Made by a program: the position numbers and the translations under genes. Positions 49,479 through 59,355 of a stretch of 64,000 nucleotides of DNA are shown in pieces; position 1 is the stretch's first letter, and each line of letters starts with the position of its first letter. Source of the stretch: Pontibacter ummariensis. Lineage in GTDB: Bacteria > Bacteroidota > Bacteroidia > Cytophagales > Hymenobacteraceae. Where the stretch lies: assembly GCF_900188175.1 (NCBI RefSeq), contig NZ_FZOQ01000001.1:1-64000 (forward strand), read 5' to 3'. Below the pieces are notes generated by a model that was given only the letters and a program-made list of their open reading frames with translations, was not told the origin of the DNA and searched no databases.

Positions 49479-50251
49479 TGATTATATATAAGACAGAAGA
49501 AGAAATTGAGCTAATTCGCCAGAGTGCTTTGATCTTAAGCAAAGCACATGGCGAAATTGCTTGTATGGTGAAGGAAGGTGTCTCAACACTGGAACTGGAT
49601 AAGCGGGCAGAAGAGTTTATTCGGGATAATGGTGGAACCCCTTCTTTTAAAAATTATAACGGCTTCCCTTACAGTCTGTGTATCTCGGTTAACGCAACAG
49701 TGGTACATGGTATGCCTAGCAACTACATTTTGAACGATGGTGACATCATCTCTGTTGATGGGGGAGTTTATTACAAAGGATTTCACAGCGACTGTGCCTA
49801 CACGCATAGTGTAGGGAATGTTCCGGAAGAAGTACAAAAGCTTTTAACAGTAACCAAAGAGTCATTGTACAAAGGTATAGAGAAAGCAGTGGTCGGGAAT
49901 AGAATGGGAGACCTAAGTTTTGCTGTACAGGAACATGCTGAGAAACATGGCTATTCTGTTGTTAGAGAGTTGGTAGGACATGGGCTGGGACGCAACTTGC
50001 ACGAATCTCCGGAAGTACCGAACTACGGACGAAGAGGGCAAGGTGTAAAATTACAGAATGGGCTGGTGCTGGCGATTGAGCCAATGATCAACCTGGGCAC
50101 AAGACATATTGTGCAAGAGGACGATGGCTGGACAATACGCACCAAAGACCAAAAACCTTCAGCGCATTTTGAACATACTGTAGTGGTGCGGAAGGACCAA
50201 GCTGAGATTTTAACAACATTTGATTATATAGAACAAGCTAAAAAAGCATAA
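49478..50251 (+). CDS. map: methionine aminopeptidase
   Basis: A 257-aa type I enzyme that removes the initiator Met from new proteins. The dimetal site is complete: Asp94, Asp105, His168, Glu201 and Glu232, with substrate His77 (VVHGMP). There is no N-terminal zinc extension. It overlaps secY by one base and abuts infA, so its production is tied to translation genes. Confidence 0.97.
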   Translation: MIIYKTEEEIELIRQSALILSKAHGEIACMVKEGVSTLELDKRAEEFIRDNGGTPSFKNYNGFPYSLCISVNATVVHGMPSNYILNDGDIISVDGGVYYKGFHSDCAYTHSVGNVPEEVQKLLTVTKESLYKGIEKAVVGNRMGDLSFAVQEHAEKHGYSVVRELVGHGLGRNLHESPEVPNYGRRGQGVKLQNGLVLAIEPMINLGTRHIVQEDDGWTIRTKDQKPSAHFEHTVVVRKDQAEILTTFDYIEQAKKA

Positions 50252-50470
50252 ATGGCAAAACAGTCGTCCATAGAACAAGACGGAACTATTATCGAAGCTT
50301 TGTCAAACGCCATGTTTCGGGTTGAGCTTGAAAATGGTCATCAGGTGGTAGCGCATATTTCCGGTAAGATGAGAATGAACTACATTAAAATCTTACCGGG
50401 GGACAGAGTGAAGTTGGAAATGTCGCCTTATGACCTCACAAAGGGTAGAATTGTTTATCGATATAAATAA
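50252..50470 (+). CDS. infA: translation initiation factor IF-1
   Basis: A 72-aa OB-fold protein that fills the A site during initiation. [20 protein letters not shown] and [14 protein letters not shown] are the family hallmarks. Its ATG follows the map stop directly. Confidence 0.98.
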   Translation: MAKQSSIEQDGTIIEALSNAMFRVELENGHQVVAHISGKMRMNYIKILPGDRVKLEMSPYDLTKGRIVYRYK

Positions 50471-50475
50471 ATACA

Positions 50476-50592
50476 ATGAAAGTTAAAGCATCAGTAAAAA
50501 AGAGAAGTGCTGAATGTAAAGTTATCCGCCGCAAGGGGAAGCTTTATGTCATCAACAAAAAGAACCCAAGATATAAACAAAGACAAGGTTAA
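50476..50592 (+). CDS. rpmJ: 50S ribosomal protein L36 (zinc-free form)
   Basis: A 38-aa protein (bL36) read from ATG 50476 to TAA 50590-50592: [20 protein letters not shown] followed by [18 protein letters not shown]. The zinc ligands of the usual form are largely lost: Ser11, Asn27 and Tyr33 replace Cys, Cys and His, with only Cys14 kept. It is too short for many gene callers; position between infA and rpsM confirms it. Confidence 0.97.
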   Translation: MKVKASVKKRSAECKVIRRKGKLYVINKKNPRYKQRQG

Positions 50593-50600
50593 TTAATTTT

Positions 50601-50978
50601 ATGGCTAGATTAGCAGGAGTAGATATTCCGGACAACAAGAGAGGAGAAATTGCCCTTACCTATATTTTCGGTATAGGCCGCAGCCTTTCTAAGCAGATTT
50701 TGAGCAAAGCCGGGGTGGATCTTGACAAAAAGGTAAAAGACTGGACTGAAGACGAGGCCGGTGAGATCAGAAATATTATTGCAGCAGAGATCAAAACAGA
50801 AGGTGTTTTGAGATCTGAAGTACAACTGCACATTAAGCGTCTTCTTGACATTGGCTGCTACCGTGGTTTAAGACACCGTAAGGGTTTGCCAGTACGCGGA
50901 CAGCGTACCAAAAACAACTCACGCACCAGAAAAGGTAAGCGTAAGACAGTTGCAAACAAGAAGAAAGCTTCTAAATAA
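50601..50978 (+). CDS. rpsM: 30S ribosomal protein S13
   Basis: A 125-aa protein (uS13) that touches P-site tRNA and bridges to the large subunit. [20 protein letters not shown], the helix-two-turn-helix middle and the basic tail [24 protein letters not shown] end are conserved. Confidence 0.98.
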   Translation: MARLAGVDIPDNKRGEIALTYIFGIGRSLSKQILSKAGVDLDKKVKDWTEDEAGEIRNIIAAEIKTEGVLRSEVQLHIKRLLDIGCYRGLRHRKGLPVRGQRTKNNSRTRKGKRKTVANKKKASK

Positions 50979-50987
50979 TAATTGATC

Positions 50988-51380
50988 ATGGCTCAAAAGA
51001 GAAAAGATAAAGCTAAAAAGCGTGTTGTAGTTGTTGAATCAACTGGCCAAGTACACATTAAAGCTTCTTTCAATAATATTATAATATCAGTAACCAATAA
51101 CGCAGGACAAGTTATTTCTTGGGCTTCTGCTGGTAAAATGGGCTTCAAGGGTTCTAAAAAGAACACGCCTTATGCAGCTCAGATGGCCGCTGGTGACTGT
51201 GCCAAGGTTGCTTACGACCTGGGTATGCGTAAAGCAGAGGTGTTTGTAAAAGGTCCTGGTGCAGGTAGAGAATCTGCTATCAGAACGGTACAAAACACTG
51301 GTATTGAAGTTACAACGATCAAAGACGTAACGCCTCTACCGCACAACGGATGTCGCCCTCCAAAACGCAGAAGAGTTTAA
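50988..51380 (+). CDS. rpsK: 30S ribosomal protein S11
   Basis: A 130-aa protein (uS11) in the 30S platform. [34 protein letters not shown] motif (here [20 protein letters not shown]) and [15 protein letters not shown] are standard. The ATG at 50988 is preferred to a TTG two codons earlier. Confidence 0.98.
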   Translation: MAQKRKDKAKKRVVVVESTGQVHIKASFNNIIISVTNNAGQVISWASAGKMGFKGSKKNTPYAAQMAAGDCAKVAYDLGMRKAEVFVKGPGAGRESAIRTVQNTGIEVTTIKDVTPLPHNGCRPPKRRRV

Positions 51381-51401
51381 TTTCTAAAAACGAATTAAGA
51401 A

Positions 51402-52007
51402 ATGGCAAGATATACTGGTCCTAAAAGCAAAATCTCTAGAAAGTTTGGTGAAGAGATTTTTGGCCCAAGCAAAGCATTAAAAAAGAAAAGCTACCCTCCA
51501 GGGCAGCACGGCCGTGGCCGACGCAAGAAGCAGTCTGAATACGCTATTCAGCTTGCTGAAAAGCAAAAAGCAAAATACATCTACGGAATACTAGAAAAGC
51601 AGTTTGCTAACCTTTTTGAGAAAGCGCACAGAAAAGGTGGCATCACAGGTGAAAACTTGTTAGCCTTACTAGAGTCGAGATTAGATAATACTGTTTATCG
51701 TTTAGGTATCGCTCCTACCAGAAGAGCTGCTCGCCAGCTTGTTCTGCACAAGCATATTACTGTGAATGGTGAAATTGTAAACATTCCTTCTTTCTCTCTG
51801 AAAGTAGGTGATGTTGTGGCTGTACGCGAAAAGTCAAAGTCTTTGGAGGCTATCACGACTAGCTTAACTGTTCGCAACGCTCGTCAGTTTGGCTGGTTAG
51901 AGTGGAATGCAAACGAAATGGCTGGTAAGTTCATTGCTACTCCTGACAGAGAGCAGATCCCTGAGAAGATTCAGGAGCAGCTAATCGTCGAGCTTTACTC
52001 TAAGTAA
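51402..52007 (+). CDS. rpsD: 30S ribosomal protein S4
   Basis: A 201-aa protein (uS4) that starts 30S assembly; enterobacterial S4 also represses the alpha operon. [20 protein letters not shown], the S4 RNA-binding fold ([20 protein letters not shown]) and [20 protein letters not shown] are conserved. Confidence 0.98.
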   Translation: MARYTGPKSKISRKFGEEIFGPSKALKKKSYPPGQHGRGRRKKQSEYAIQLAEKQKAKYIYGILEKQFANLFEKAHRKGGITGENLLALLESRLDNTVYRLGIAPTRRAARQLVLHKHITVNGEIVNIPSFSLKVGDVVAVREKSKSLEAITTSLTVRNARQFGWLEWNANEMAGKFIATPDREQIPEKIQEQLIVELYSK

Positions 52008-52044
52008 GCAGCTTAATCAATTTATAACCTTTAACACTGCAAGT

Positions 52045-53034
52045 ATGTCAATATTAGCATTTCAAATGCCAGAGAAAGTTGTAATGGAAAAAGCCGACGA
52101 CTTTCATGGTTTATTTGAATTCAAGCCGCTTGAAAAAGGTTACGGTGTAACCATCGGTAATGCTCTGCGAAGAATTCTGCTTTCCTCACTAGAAGGATAT
52201 GCAATCACAAGTATTCGTATAGGTGGTGTACTGCATGAGTTCTCGTCTGTTGAAGGGGTGGTTGAGGATGTATCTGATGTGATCCTTAACATGAAAATGG
52301 TGCGCTTTAAAAAAGTAAGCGAAGTTGTAGACGAAAAGATTTCTGTTACACTAAGTGGACAAGATACCTTCAGAGCTGGTGATATTAACAAGTTCACCTC
52401 TAGCTTCGAAGTGCTGAATCCGGAACTGGTTATTTGCCACATGGACCCAAGCATTAACTTCGAAATTGAGATGACTATTCAGAAAGGACGTGGATACGTG
52501 CCTGCTGAAGAAAACAAGCCAGCAGATCAGGTATTTGGTCAAATCGCTATCGACGCCATTTACACGCCTATCAAGAACGTGAAGTTCAGTGTTGAGAACA
52601 CCCGCGTGGAGCAAAAAACTGACTACGAGAAACTGGTTCTTGACATACAGACAGATGGCTCTATTCACCCAGAGGATGCGCTAAAAGGAGCCGCAAATAT
52701 TCTGATACAGCACTTCATGTTGTTCTCTGACAACACGATGACCTTCGAAACGGCTAAGCCAGAAGAAGAGGAAGCTGTTGATGAGGAAATGCTGCACATG
52801 CGCAAAGTTCTGAAGACTTCGCTTCAGGACATGGACCTCTCTGTTCGCGCTTACAACTGCTTAAAGGCTGCCGACATCAAAACCCTTGGTGACCTGGTAC
52901 AGTTGGATATTGCTGACATGATGAAGTTCCGTAACTTCGGTAAGAAGTCGTTGACTGAGCTAGAAAACCTAGTTCAGGAGAAAGGCCTGACTTTCGGTAT
53001 GGACCTTTCTAAGTACAAATTAGAGGAAGATTAA
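52045..53034 (+). CDS. rpoA: RNA polymerase subunit alpha
   Basis: A 329-aa protein. The N-terminal domain (about 1-230: [20 protein letters not shown]) dimerises and binds beta and beta'; the C-terminal domain (about 255-320: [35 protein letters not shown]) contacts promoter DNA and activators. It sits between rpsD and rplQ as in most bacteria. Confidence 0.98.
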   Translation: MSILAFQMPEKVVMEKADDFHGLFEFKPLEKGYGVTIGNALRRILLSSLEGYAITSIRIGGVLHEFSSVEGVVEDVSDVILNMKMVRFKKVSEVVDEKISVTLSGQDTFRAGDINKFTSSFEVLNPELVICHMDPSINFEIEMTIQKGRGYVPAEENKPADQVFGQIAIDAIYTPIKNVKFSVENTRVEQKTDYEKLVLDIQTDGSIHPEDALKGAANILIQHFMLFSDNTMTFETAKPEEEEAVDEEMLHMRKVLKTSLQDMDLSVRAYNCLKAADIKTLGDLVQLDIADMMKFRNFGKKSLTELENLVQEKGLTFGMDLSKYKLEED

Positions 53035-53083
53035 TATTAATCCTACGGCATAATTCCCGATCCCTGCGGGTTGATCGACGGTA

Positions 53084-53093
53084 TGCACGTGCA
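53084..53093. promoter_or_regulatory. short palindrome in the rpoA-rplQ spacer
   Basis: TGCACGTGCA is a 10-bp perfect palindrome in the 70-nt gap. Its meaning is unknown; it could be a weak hairpin or a protein site. Confidence 0.25.
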
Positions 53094-53104
53094 CAATTAA
53101 AAAA

Positions 53105-53650
53105 ATGAGACACGGTAAAAAAATAAATCACTTAGGAAGAACAGCTTCACACCGTAAGGCAATGCTGTCTAACATGGCAGCTTCACTTATCCTGCACAAG
53201 CGTCTTTCTACAACAGTTGCCAAAGCGAAAGCACTGCGTAAGTATGTGGAGCCTTTGTTGACTCGTGCTAAAAGCGACACAACGCACTCCAGAAGAACTG
53301 TTTTTGCTTACCTGCAAGAAAAGGAGTCTGTAAAAGAGCTTTTTGACAATGTATCACAGAAGATCGCTAACAGACCAGGTGGTTATACGCGTATCATCAA
53401 GACTGGCTACAGACTGGGTGACAACGCTGAGATGTGTGTGATCGAGTTAGTAGATTACAACGAGGACATGCTGTCAACAGCAGCTACAGCAACTACAGGT
53501 GCGAAGAGAACACGTCGTCGTGGTGGTAAGAAAGGTGGCTCTAACGAGGCAACTACTGCTACAGAAACAGCGGCCACTCCTGCAGCTGAGGCTCCTGAGG
53601 CTACAACTGAGGCAACTGACTCTAACGAGGAGACTAAAAATGCTGAATAA
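53105..53650 (+). CDS. rplQ: 50S ribosomal protein L17 with long low-complexity tail
   Basis: A 181-aa protein (bL17). Residues 1-122 are the conserved core ([39 protein letters not shown]). Residues 123-181 form a tail: a basic patch [11 protein letters not shown], then a stretch of Thr, Ala and Glu. Long tails on L17 are common in Bacteroidota. It ends the ribosomal cluster at a terminator. Confidence 0.97.
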   Translation: MRHGKKINHLGRTASHRKAMLSNMAASLILHKRLSTTVAKAKALRKYVEPLLTRAKSDTTHSRRTVFAYLQEKESVKELFDNVSQKIANRPGGYTRIIKTGYRLGDNAEMCVIELVDYNEDMLSTAATATTGAKRTRRRGGKKGGSNEATTATETAATPAAEAPEATTEATDSNEETKNAE

Positions 53651-53671
53651 GCACTGTCTGTAAATATTTCT

Positions 53672-53706
53672 AAGGGACATGACGTAAGTCGTGTCCCTTT
53701 TTTATT
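53672..53706 (+). terminator. terminator after rplQ
   Basis: AAGGGACATGAC (53672-53683) pairs with GTCGTGTCCCTT (53688-53699) with one G-T pair, then a run of T. The T run leads into the carA promoter. Confidence 0.92.
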
Positions 53707-53710
53707 TTTG
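53703..53710 (+). promoter_or_regulatory. -7 element of carA, inside the rplQ terminator tail
   Basis: TATTTTTG matches TAnnTTTG and lies 16-23 nt before the carA ATG at 53726. Confidence 0.6.
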
Positions 53711-53725
53711 TATCAAATCGTTATT

Positions 53726-54838
53726 ATGAAAAAGCATACTTCTTCTGAAGCACTCCTTCTCTTAGAAGACGGAACAGTTTTCAAAGGCAAAAGCCTGGGT
53801 CGCATCGGCACCTCTGGTGGCGAGCTATGTTTCAATACTGGTATGACCGGTTACCAGGAAATTTTTACAGATCCCTCTTACTTCGGGCAGTTAGTAGTTA
53901 CCACCGTTTCGCATGTGGGCAATTACGGCGTGCAGCCAGAGGAAGTGGAGTCAGGCAGATTGCAGATAAGTGGCCTGGTGTGTAAGGAGTTTTCTACTTT
54001 CTTCTCCCGTGGTACCGCAGAAGGATCCTTGCAGGAGTATTTTGAGAAAGCCGGTGTTGTTGGAATCTGTGAGATAGACACAAGAGCCTTGGTGCGTCAC
54101 ATCCGTGATAAAGGAGCCATGAACGGCATCGTGTCCTCTGAAACAACAGACGTAGACCTGTTGCGTAAAAAGTTGGCTGAGATACCCTCTATGGCTGGAT
54201 TGGAGCTAGCGTCGAAGGTTAGCACACCCGAAGTTTACGGGTTTGCGCCAGAGGAGGTAAAATATAAAGTAGCCGTACTGGACCTGGGTGTAAAGCAAAA
54301 CAGCTTGCGTAACCTGGTAGCGAGGGGCTGTGAAGTAAAGGTTTTCCCTTACAACACTTCTTTTGAGGAAATGGAGCAGTGGAACCCAGACGGATATTTT
54401 GTTTCTAACGGTCCTGGAGACCCTGCCGCAACTACCGTAGCAGTAAACAGCGTAAAGCAAATGTTGGCGAAAGAAAAACCAATGTTTGGTATTTGCATGG
54501 GGCACCAGATGCTGGCGCAAGCAAACGGTATCGCCACGTACAAAATGCACAACGGACACCGGGGCCTGAACCAGCCCGTTAAAAACTTACTGACAGGTCG
54601 CTCCGAAATCACCAGCCAGAACCACGGTTTCGTGGTAGATGCCGAACAGCTCAGAAATCACCCGGAGGTAGAGGTAACGCACATCAACCTGAACGACAAC
54701 ACCATTGAAGGTATACGCATGAAGACCAAGCCCGCCTTCTCCGTGCAGTATCACCCGGAGTCTTCCCCAGGGCCGCACGACTCAGTTTACCTGTTCGATG
54801 ATTTCATCGCCCTGCTAGAAAAGAGTAAAATCAAGTAA
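53726..54838 (+). CDS. carA: carbamoyl phosphate synthase small (glutaminase) subunit
   Basis: A 370-aa subunit that releases ammonia from glutamine for carbamoyl phosphate, feeding arginine and pyrimidine synthesis. The class I amidotransferase triad is Cys257 (FGICMGHQ), His343 and Glu345 (VQYHPESSPG). The N-terminal domain (LLEDGTVFKGKSLG, LCFNTGMTGYQEIFTDPSY) binds the large subunit. The large subunit carB is not within the window. The ATG at 53726 is preferred over a TTG at 53708 that would coincide with the promoter. Confidence 0.97.
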   Translation: MKKHTSSEALLLLEDGTVFKGKSLGRIGTSGGELCFNTGMTGYQEIFTDPSYFGQLVVTTVSHVGNYGVQPEEVESGRLQISGLVCKEFSTFFSRGTAEGSLQEYFEKAGVVGICEIDTRALVRHIRDKGAMNGIVSSETTDVDLLRKKLAEIPSMAGLELASKVSTPEVYGFAPEEVKYKVAVLDLGVKQNSLRNLVARGCEVKVFPYNTSFEEMEQWNPDGYFVSNGPGDPAATTVAVNSVKQMLAKEKPMFGICMGHQMLAQANGIATYKMHNGHRGLNQPVKNLLTGRSEITSQNHGFVVDAEQLRNHPEVEVTHINLNDNTIEGIRMKTKPAFSVQYHPESSPGPHDSVYLFDDFIALLEKSKIK

Positions 54839-56134
<1,296 letters not shown>

Positions 56135-56161
56135 GCTTTATCTTAGAAAATATTTATATTT

Positions 56162-56197
56162 AAGGCTGTGGGTTTTAGGGCTCACAGCCTTATTTTT
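56162..56197 (+). terminator. terminator after eno
   Basis: AAGGCTGTG (56162-56170) pairs with CACAGCCTT (56183-56191) and is followed by a T-rich stretch that also contains the next promoter element. Confidence 0.85.
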
Positions 56198-56198
56198 G
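56191..56198 (+). promoter_or_regulatory. -7 element before the division protein gene
   Basis: TATTTTTG, matching TAnnTTTG, shares its first base with the eno terminator stem and lies 24-31 nt before the ATG at 56222. Confidence 0.6.
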
Positions 56199-56221
56199 TA
56201 TACCTTCCAAAGCCGAGTACC

Positions 56222-56518
56222 ATGTTGCAGCGCATTCCTAAAATCTTCCGGAACTTCTACTTTATCACGACCTTTCTGTTTATCGTGTGGATGCTCTTCT
56301 TCGACTCGAACGACTTTATCACCCAATACCGAATGCGGCGGCAGCTAAGCGAGGAAGAGGAGCGCAAAGAGTATTACCTGGAGATGATGGCAGAGGTGCA
56401 GAAAGACCGTGAGGAGCTGATGAGTAACCCCGAGTTGCTGGAGAAGTTTGCCCGCGAAAAGTACCTGATGAAACGTCCTAAGGAGGATGTTTTCATCATT
56501 GTCCGAAAGGAAGATTAG
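56222..56518 (+). CDS. septum formation initiator (DivIC/FtsB-like)
   Basis: A 98-aa single-span membrane protein: membrane helix at about residues 10-28 (NFYFITTFLFIVWMLFFDSN), then a coiled-coil of charged residues (QLSEEEERKEYYLEMMAEVQ) and the family end EKFAREKYLMKRPKEDVFII. FtsB/DivIC proteins link the divisome parts FtsL and FtsQ. The start at 56222 is chosen since the longer frame to 56168 runs through the terminator. Confidence 0.9.
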   Translation: MLQRIPKIFRNFYFITTFLFIVWMLFFDSNDFITQYRMRRQLSEEEERKEYYLEMMAEVQKDREELMSNPELLEKFAREKYLMKRPKEDVFIIVRKED

Positions 56519-56752
56519 AGACAGAGCTTAGTCTTTGTACTCCTTGTTGGGCTCCCAAGTAACAAACAGCAATTCCTGATTCCTGCTCTACTATAAAGCA
56601 ACCAGGAAGCCCCTTCGCCCCTGTGGTAAGTAAGCTCGCTCAGGCTGTCGGTTTATCTCCTGACCTCAAAGCCAGCCCTCCCTAAATTATTTGTAAATTG
56701 CGGCATAGAGAGCTGCTGCCAGGCGTAGCGGCTTAATTAACTAAACGACACT

Positions 56753-58618
56753 ATGGCAAAAGTTGCAATAAACCTTTCTACGGGGGCTCTTCAGCAGGAA
56801 GAGGTAATTGTGGGTATAGATCTGGGTACGACCAACAGCTTGGTGGCCTACATCCATCCTGAAGACAAGAAACCAATCGCGATCAACGACCAGGGGCGAG
56901 GCACAGTAGTGCCCTCTGTCGTACATTTCACCCTGAACGGCGAAACGATTGTTGGTACTGATGCAAAGAACTACCTTATCACGGATCCTGCCAATACCAT
57001 TTATTCCGTTAAGCGCCTGTTGGGTAAGTCTTACAAAGACCTGGGCGAGCATAAGGATTACTTCGGCTATAAGATCATTGATGATGACAGCGAAGGGCTT
57101 GTGAAAGTACGCGTACAGGAGAAGTTCTTTTCTCCGATTGAGTTATCAGCCGAGATTCTGAAAGAACTGCGTGAGCGGGCAGAACATGTCCTGAAAACTC
57201 CGGTTAACCGTGCGGTGATTACGGTTCCCGCTTATTTTAACGACTCCCAGCGGCAGGCCACACGCGATGCCGGAAAACTGGCAGGGCTGGAGGTGCTTCG
57301 CATTGTAAACGAGCCTACGGCGGCCGCCTTAGCATATGGCATTGGCATTGACCCGAATGAGGAGAAGACAGTAGCGGTGTATGACCTGGGAGGCGGTACC
57401 TTTGATATTTCCATTCTAAGCATTCACCAGGGTATTTTTGAAGTGCTCTCTACGAATGGTGATACCTACCTGGGCGGAGACGATTTTGACCGGGCCATTA
57501 TTAACCACTGGATACAGGAGAATGAACTGATCGCGGACACTGTGAATCAGGATAAGCACCTGTCGCAGGAGCTGCGCCTGAAGGCGGAGGAGGCTAAGAA
57601 AGCGCTAAGCTCGCAGGAAGCATATACCAGCAACATAAACGGCGAAATCGAATGCCACCTGGAGCGCCACACTTTTGAGGCGCTGATCGCCCCGATTGTT
57701 GCCCGTACCATGGAGAGCTGCAAGCAGGCCATGGCCGATGCCAGGCTACAGCCGGAGCAGATTGACGCCGTGATCATGGTGGGAGGCTCTACCCGCGTAC
57801 CACTGGTGTATGAGGCCGTTTCTACTTTCTTTGGCAAGCCTGCCAACAATTCCCTGAACCCGGATGAAGTAGTAGCTTTAGGGGCTGCCATACAGGCAGA
57901 CATCCTGGCCGGCAACCGCAAGGACATCCTTCTGCTGGACGTAACACCGCTTACCTTAGGTATTGAAACCATGGGAGGCCTGATGGACCCGATCATCCCC
58001 CGTAATTCCAAGATCCCGACCAAGGCTGGTCGCCAGTACACCACCTCTGTTGACGGACAGGTGAACATGAAAATTTCCGTGTACCAGGGCGAGCGCGACT
58101 TGGTGAAGGAGAACCGTAAGCTGGCGGAGTTCGACCTGAAGGGCATACCGGCTATGCCGGCTGGCTTCCCGAAAGTAGACGTTAACTTTATCCTGAACGC
58201 CGATGGTATCCTGAAAGTGGAGGCAATTGAGCTTCGTTCCGGTACCCGGCAGGAGGTAGAGGTGAAGCCGCAATACGGCCTTACCGATGAGCAGGTAGAG
58301 CAGATGCTGCTGGATTCTATCACCCATGCCAAGGAGGACGTGTCAGCACGCATGCAAATAGAAGCACGCAGCACTGCCGAGCAGATGCTGTACCAGGTAG
58401 AACGCTTCATCGAGAAGAACGGGGAGCACCTGACCGAGGAAGAAATACAGTTAACACAGAAAAATGTACAGCACCTGAAAAACGTGTTAGCTGCCGGGGG
58501 CGATAAAGATGCGATCTATGCAGCGGTGGATAGACTGGAAGAGCAGACGAGTCCCTTCGCTGAACGCGTGATGCAGATTTCCATCAAGAAGGCTATGGCG
58601 GGGAAGAAGATAGAGTAA
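56753..58618 (+). CDS. hscA: Hsp70-family chaperone, HscA-like
   Basis: A 621-aa chaperone with an intact nucleotide-binding domain (VGIDLGTTNSLVAYI, YDLGGGTFDISIL, VGGSTRVPLVYEAVS) and a substrate-binding domain (TPLTLGIETMGGLMD, VYQGERDLVKENR), but without the EEVD-type C-terminus of DnaK. Length and the N-terminal extension fit HscA, the partner of HscB in handing clusters from IscU. No isc or hscB genes lie close by, so the assignment rests on sequence alone; a DnaK paralogue is the alternative. Confidence 0.82.
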   Translation: MAKVAINLSTGALQQEEVIVGIDLGTTNSLVAYIHPEDKKPIAINDQGRGTVVPSVVHFTLNGETIVGTDAKNYLITDPANTIYSVKRLLGKSYKDLGEHKDYFGYKIIDDDSEGLVKVRVQEKFFSPIELSAEILKELRERAEHVLKTPVNRAVITVPAYFNDSQRQATRDAGKLAGLEVLRIVNEPTAAALAYGIGIDPNEEKTVAVYDLGGGTFDISILSIHQGIFEVLSTNGDTYLGGDDFDRAIINHWIQENELIADTVNQDKHLSQELRLKAEEAKKALSSQEAYTSNINGEIECHLERHTFEALIAPIVARTMESCKQAMADARLQPEQIDAVIMVGGSTRVPLVYEAVSTFFGKPANNSLNPDEVVALGAAIQADILAGNRKDILLLDVTPLTLGIETMGGLMDPIIPRNSKIPTKAGRQYTTSVDGQVNMKISVYQGERDLVKENRKLAEFDLKGIPAMPAGFPKVDVNFILNADGILKVEAIELRSGTRQEVEVKPQYGLTDEQVEQMLLDSITHAKEDVSARMQIEARSTAEQMLYQVERFIEKNGEHLTEEEIQLTQKNVQHLKNVLAAGGDKDAIYAAVDRLEEQTSPFAERVMQISIKKAMAGKKIE

Positions 58619-58640
58619 GGGAGTAGCATTTTATGCATAA

Positions 58641-58680
58641 AAAAGCGCTGGCAGACTTTACCTGCCGGCGCTTTTTGTTT
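58641..58680 (+). terminator. Rho-independent terminator after hscA
   Basis: AAAAGCGCTGGCAG (58641-58654) pairs with CTGCCGGCGCTTTT (from 58662) with one G-T pair and ends in T-rich sequence. Confidence 0.93.
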
Positions 58681-58875
58681 TACGCTAGAACCTTTCATTA
58701 GAGAGCTAAGGTGAAGCCGGGTATTCAAACGCTTTTCTTTTAGCTAAGCAGGCGTAGAAACTGTTTTTCTAATGATTTATATACAGCCTTTTTGTAAAAC
58801 TGTATTTGTGCTCCACATGAGGGGCAGGAGCTTGATATTAACAAGACCCTTTACGGGATGACATAGATGAAGAAT

Positions 58876-58912
58876 AAAACGGCCCTACGCCTCAAAGGTG
58901 TAGGGCCGTTTT
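58876..58912 (-). terminator. terminator of the minus-strand membrane protein gene
   Basis: AAAACGGCCCTACGCC (58876-58891) pairs with GGTGTAGGGCCGTTTT (58897-58912) around TCAAA. On the minus strand the T run lies at its left end, 45 nt beyond the stop codon. Confidence 0.88.
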
Positions 58913-58956
58913 GTTACCAGGGAGCTCCTCTTCTACATCTCGGGTAAGCGCTATAA

Positions 58957-59355
58957 TTAACCCAGGGCGTCCAACACAAACTGCAGCAGGTTAAAGTTAA
59001 AGTAGAGGAGGGTTACCGCTACAATCACCCCAACCATAACGTTGGCGTAAGGGGCATCGTTCTCCCGCACTTCCCGCACACCCCAATAGGTATAAGCAAC
59101 CAGGGCCAGCAGGGCATACAGCAGAAGCAGGATGGGAATAGCCAGTAACACCTCAATAGAGGCGAAGCGCCAGAAATAATTCAGGCATAGCCACAGCAGG
59201 TTCAGGAGCCAGGCTAAAACGAGCATGACAATGCTTCTTTTCGTGGAGCCTAGTCCAATGGTGCCAAATAGCCTTGCTGCCGTATCGCCTTCCACCTCTT
59301 CTAGGTTATAGTTTAATGCCGAACTTATTCCCCAGTTGCTCCAGGTCGCGCTCAA
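58957..59355 (-). CDS. small membrane protein, similar to the C-terminal part of a UbiA-type prenyltransferase
   Basis: A 132-aa protein with three hydrophobic segments (about 43-60, 66-92, 104-125). Its N-terminal EVEGDTAARLFGTIGLG resembles the second Asp-rich motif of UbiA prenyltransferases (DxEGDxxAGxxTLPVxLG), though two of the aspartates are Glu. If this is right, it is a remnant that lacks the first half and catalytic motif of the family, or an independently used piece. The start overlaps the end of the Ldh-family gene by 50 bases. A real, unrelated membrane protein cannot be excluded. Confidence 0.5.
   Translation of the reverse strand: MSATWSNWGISSALNYNLEEVEGDTAARLFGTIGLGSTKRSIVMLVLAWLLNLLWLCLNYFWRFASIEVLLAIPILLLLYALLALVAYTYWGVREVRENDAPYANVMVGVIVAVTLLYFNFNLLQFVLDALG

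Larger units (their letters stand above)
58619..58956. other. gene-free spacer with two terminators
   Basis: No gene is seen in this 338-nt stretch. It holds the terminator of hscA near its left end and the terminator of the minus-strand membrane protein gene near its right end; the AT-rich middle shows no other clear signal. Confidence 0.7.

Noticed and set aside
57547..58410. 287-aa minus-strand frame inside the HscA-like gene
   Set aside because: Low-complexity Ser/Arg-rich shadow of an intact Hsp70 gene.
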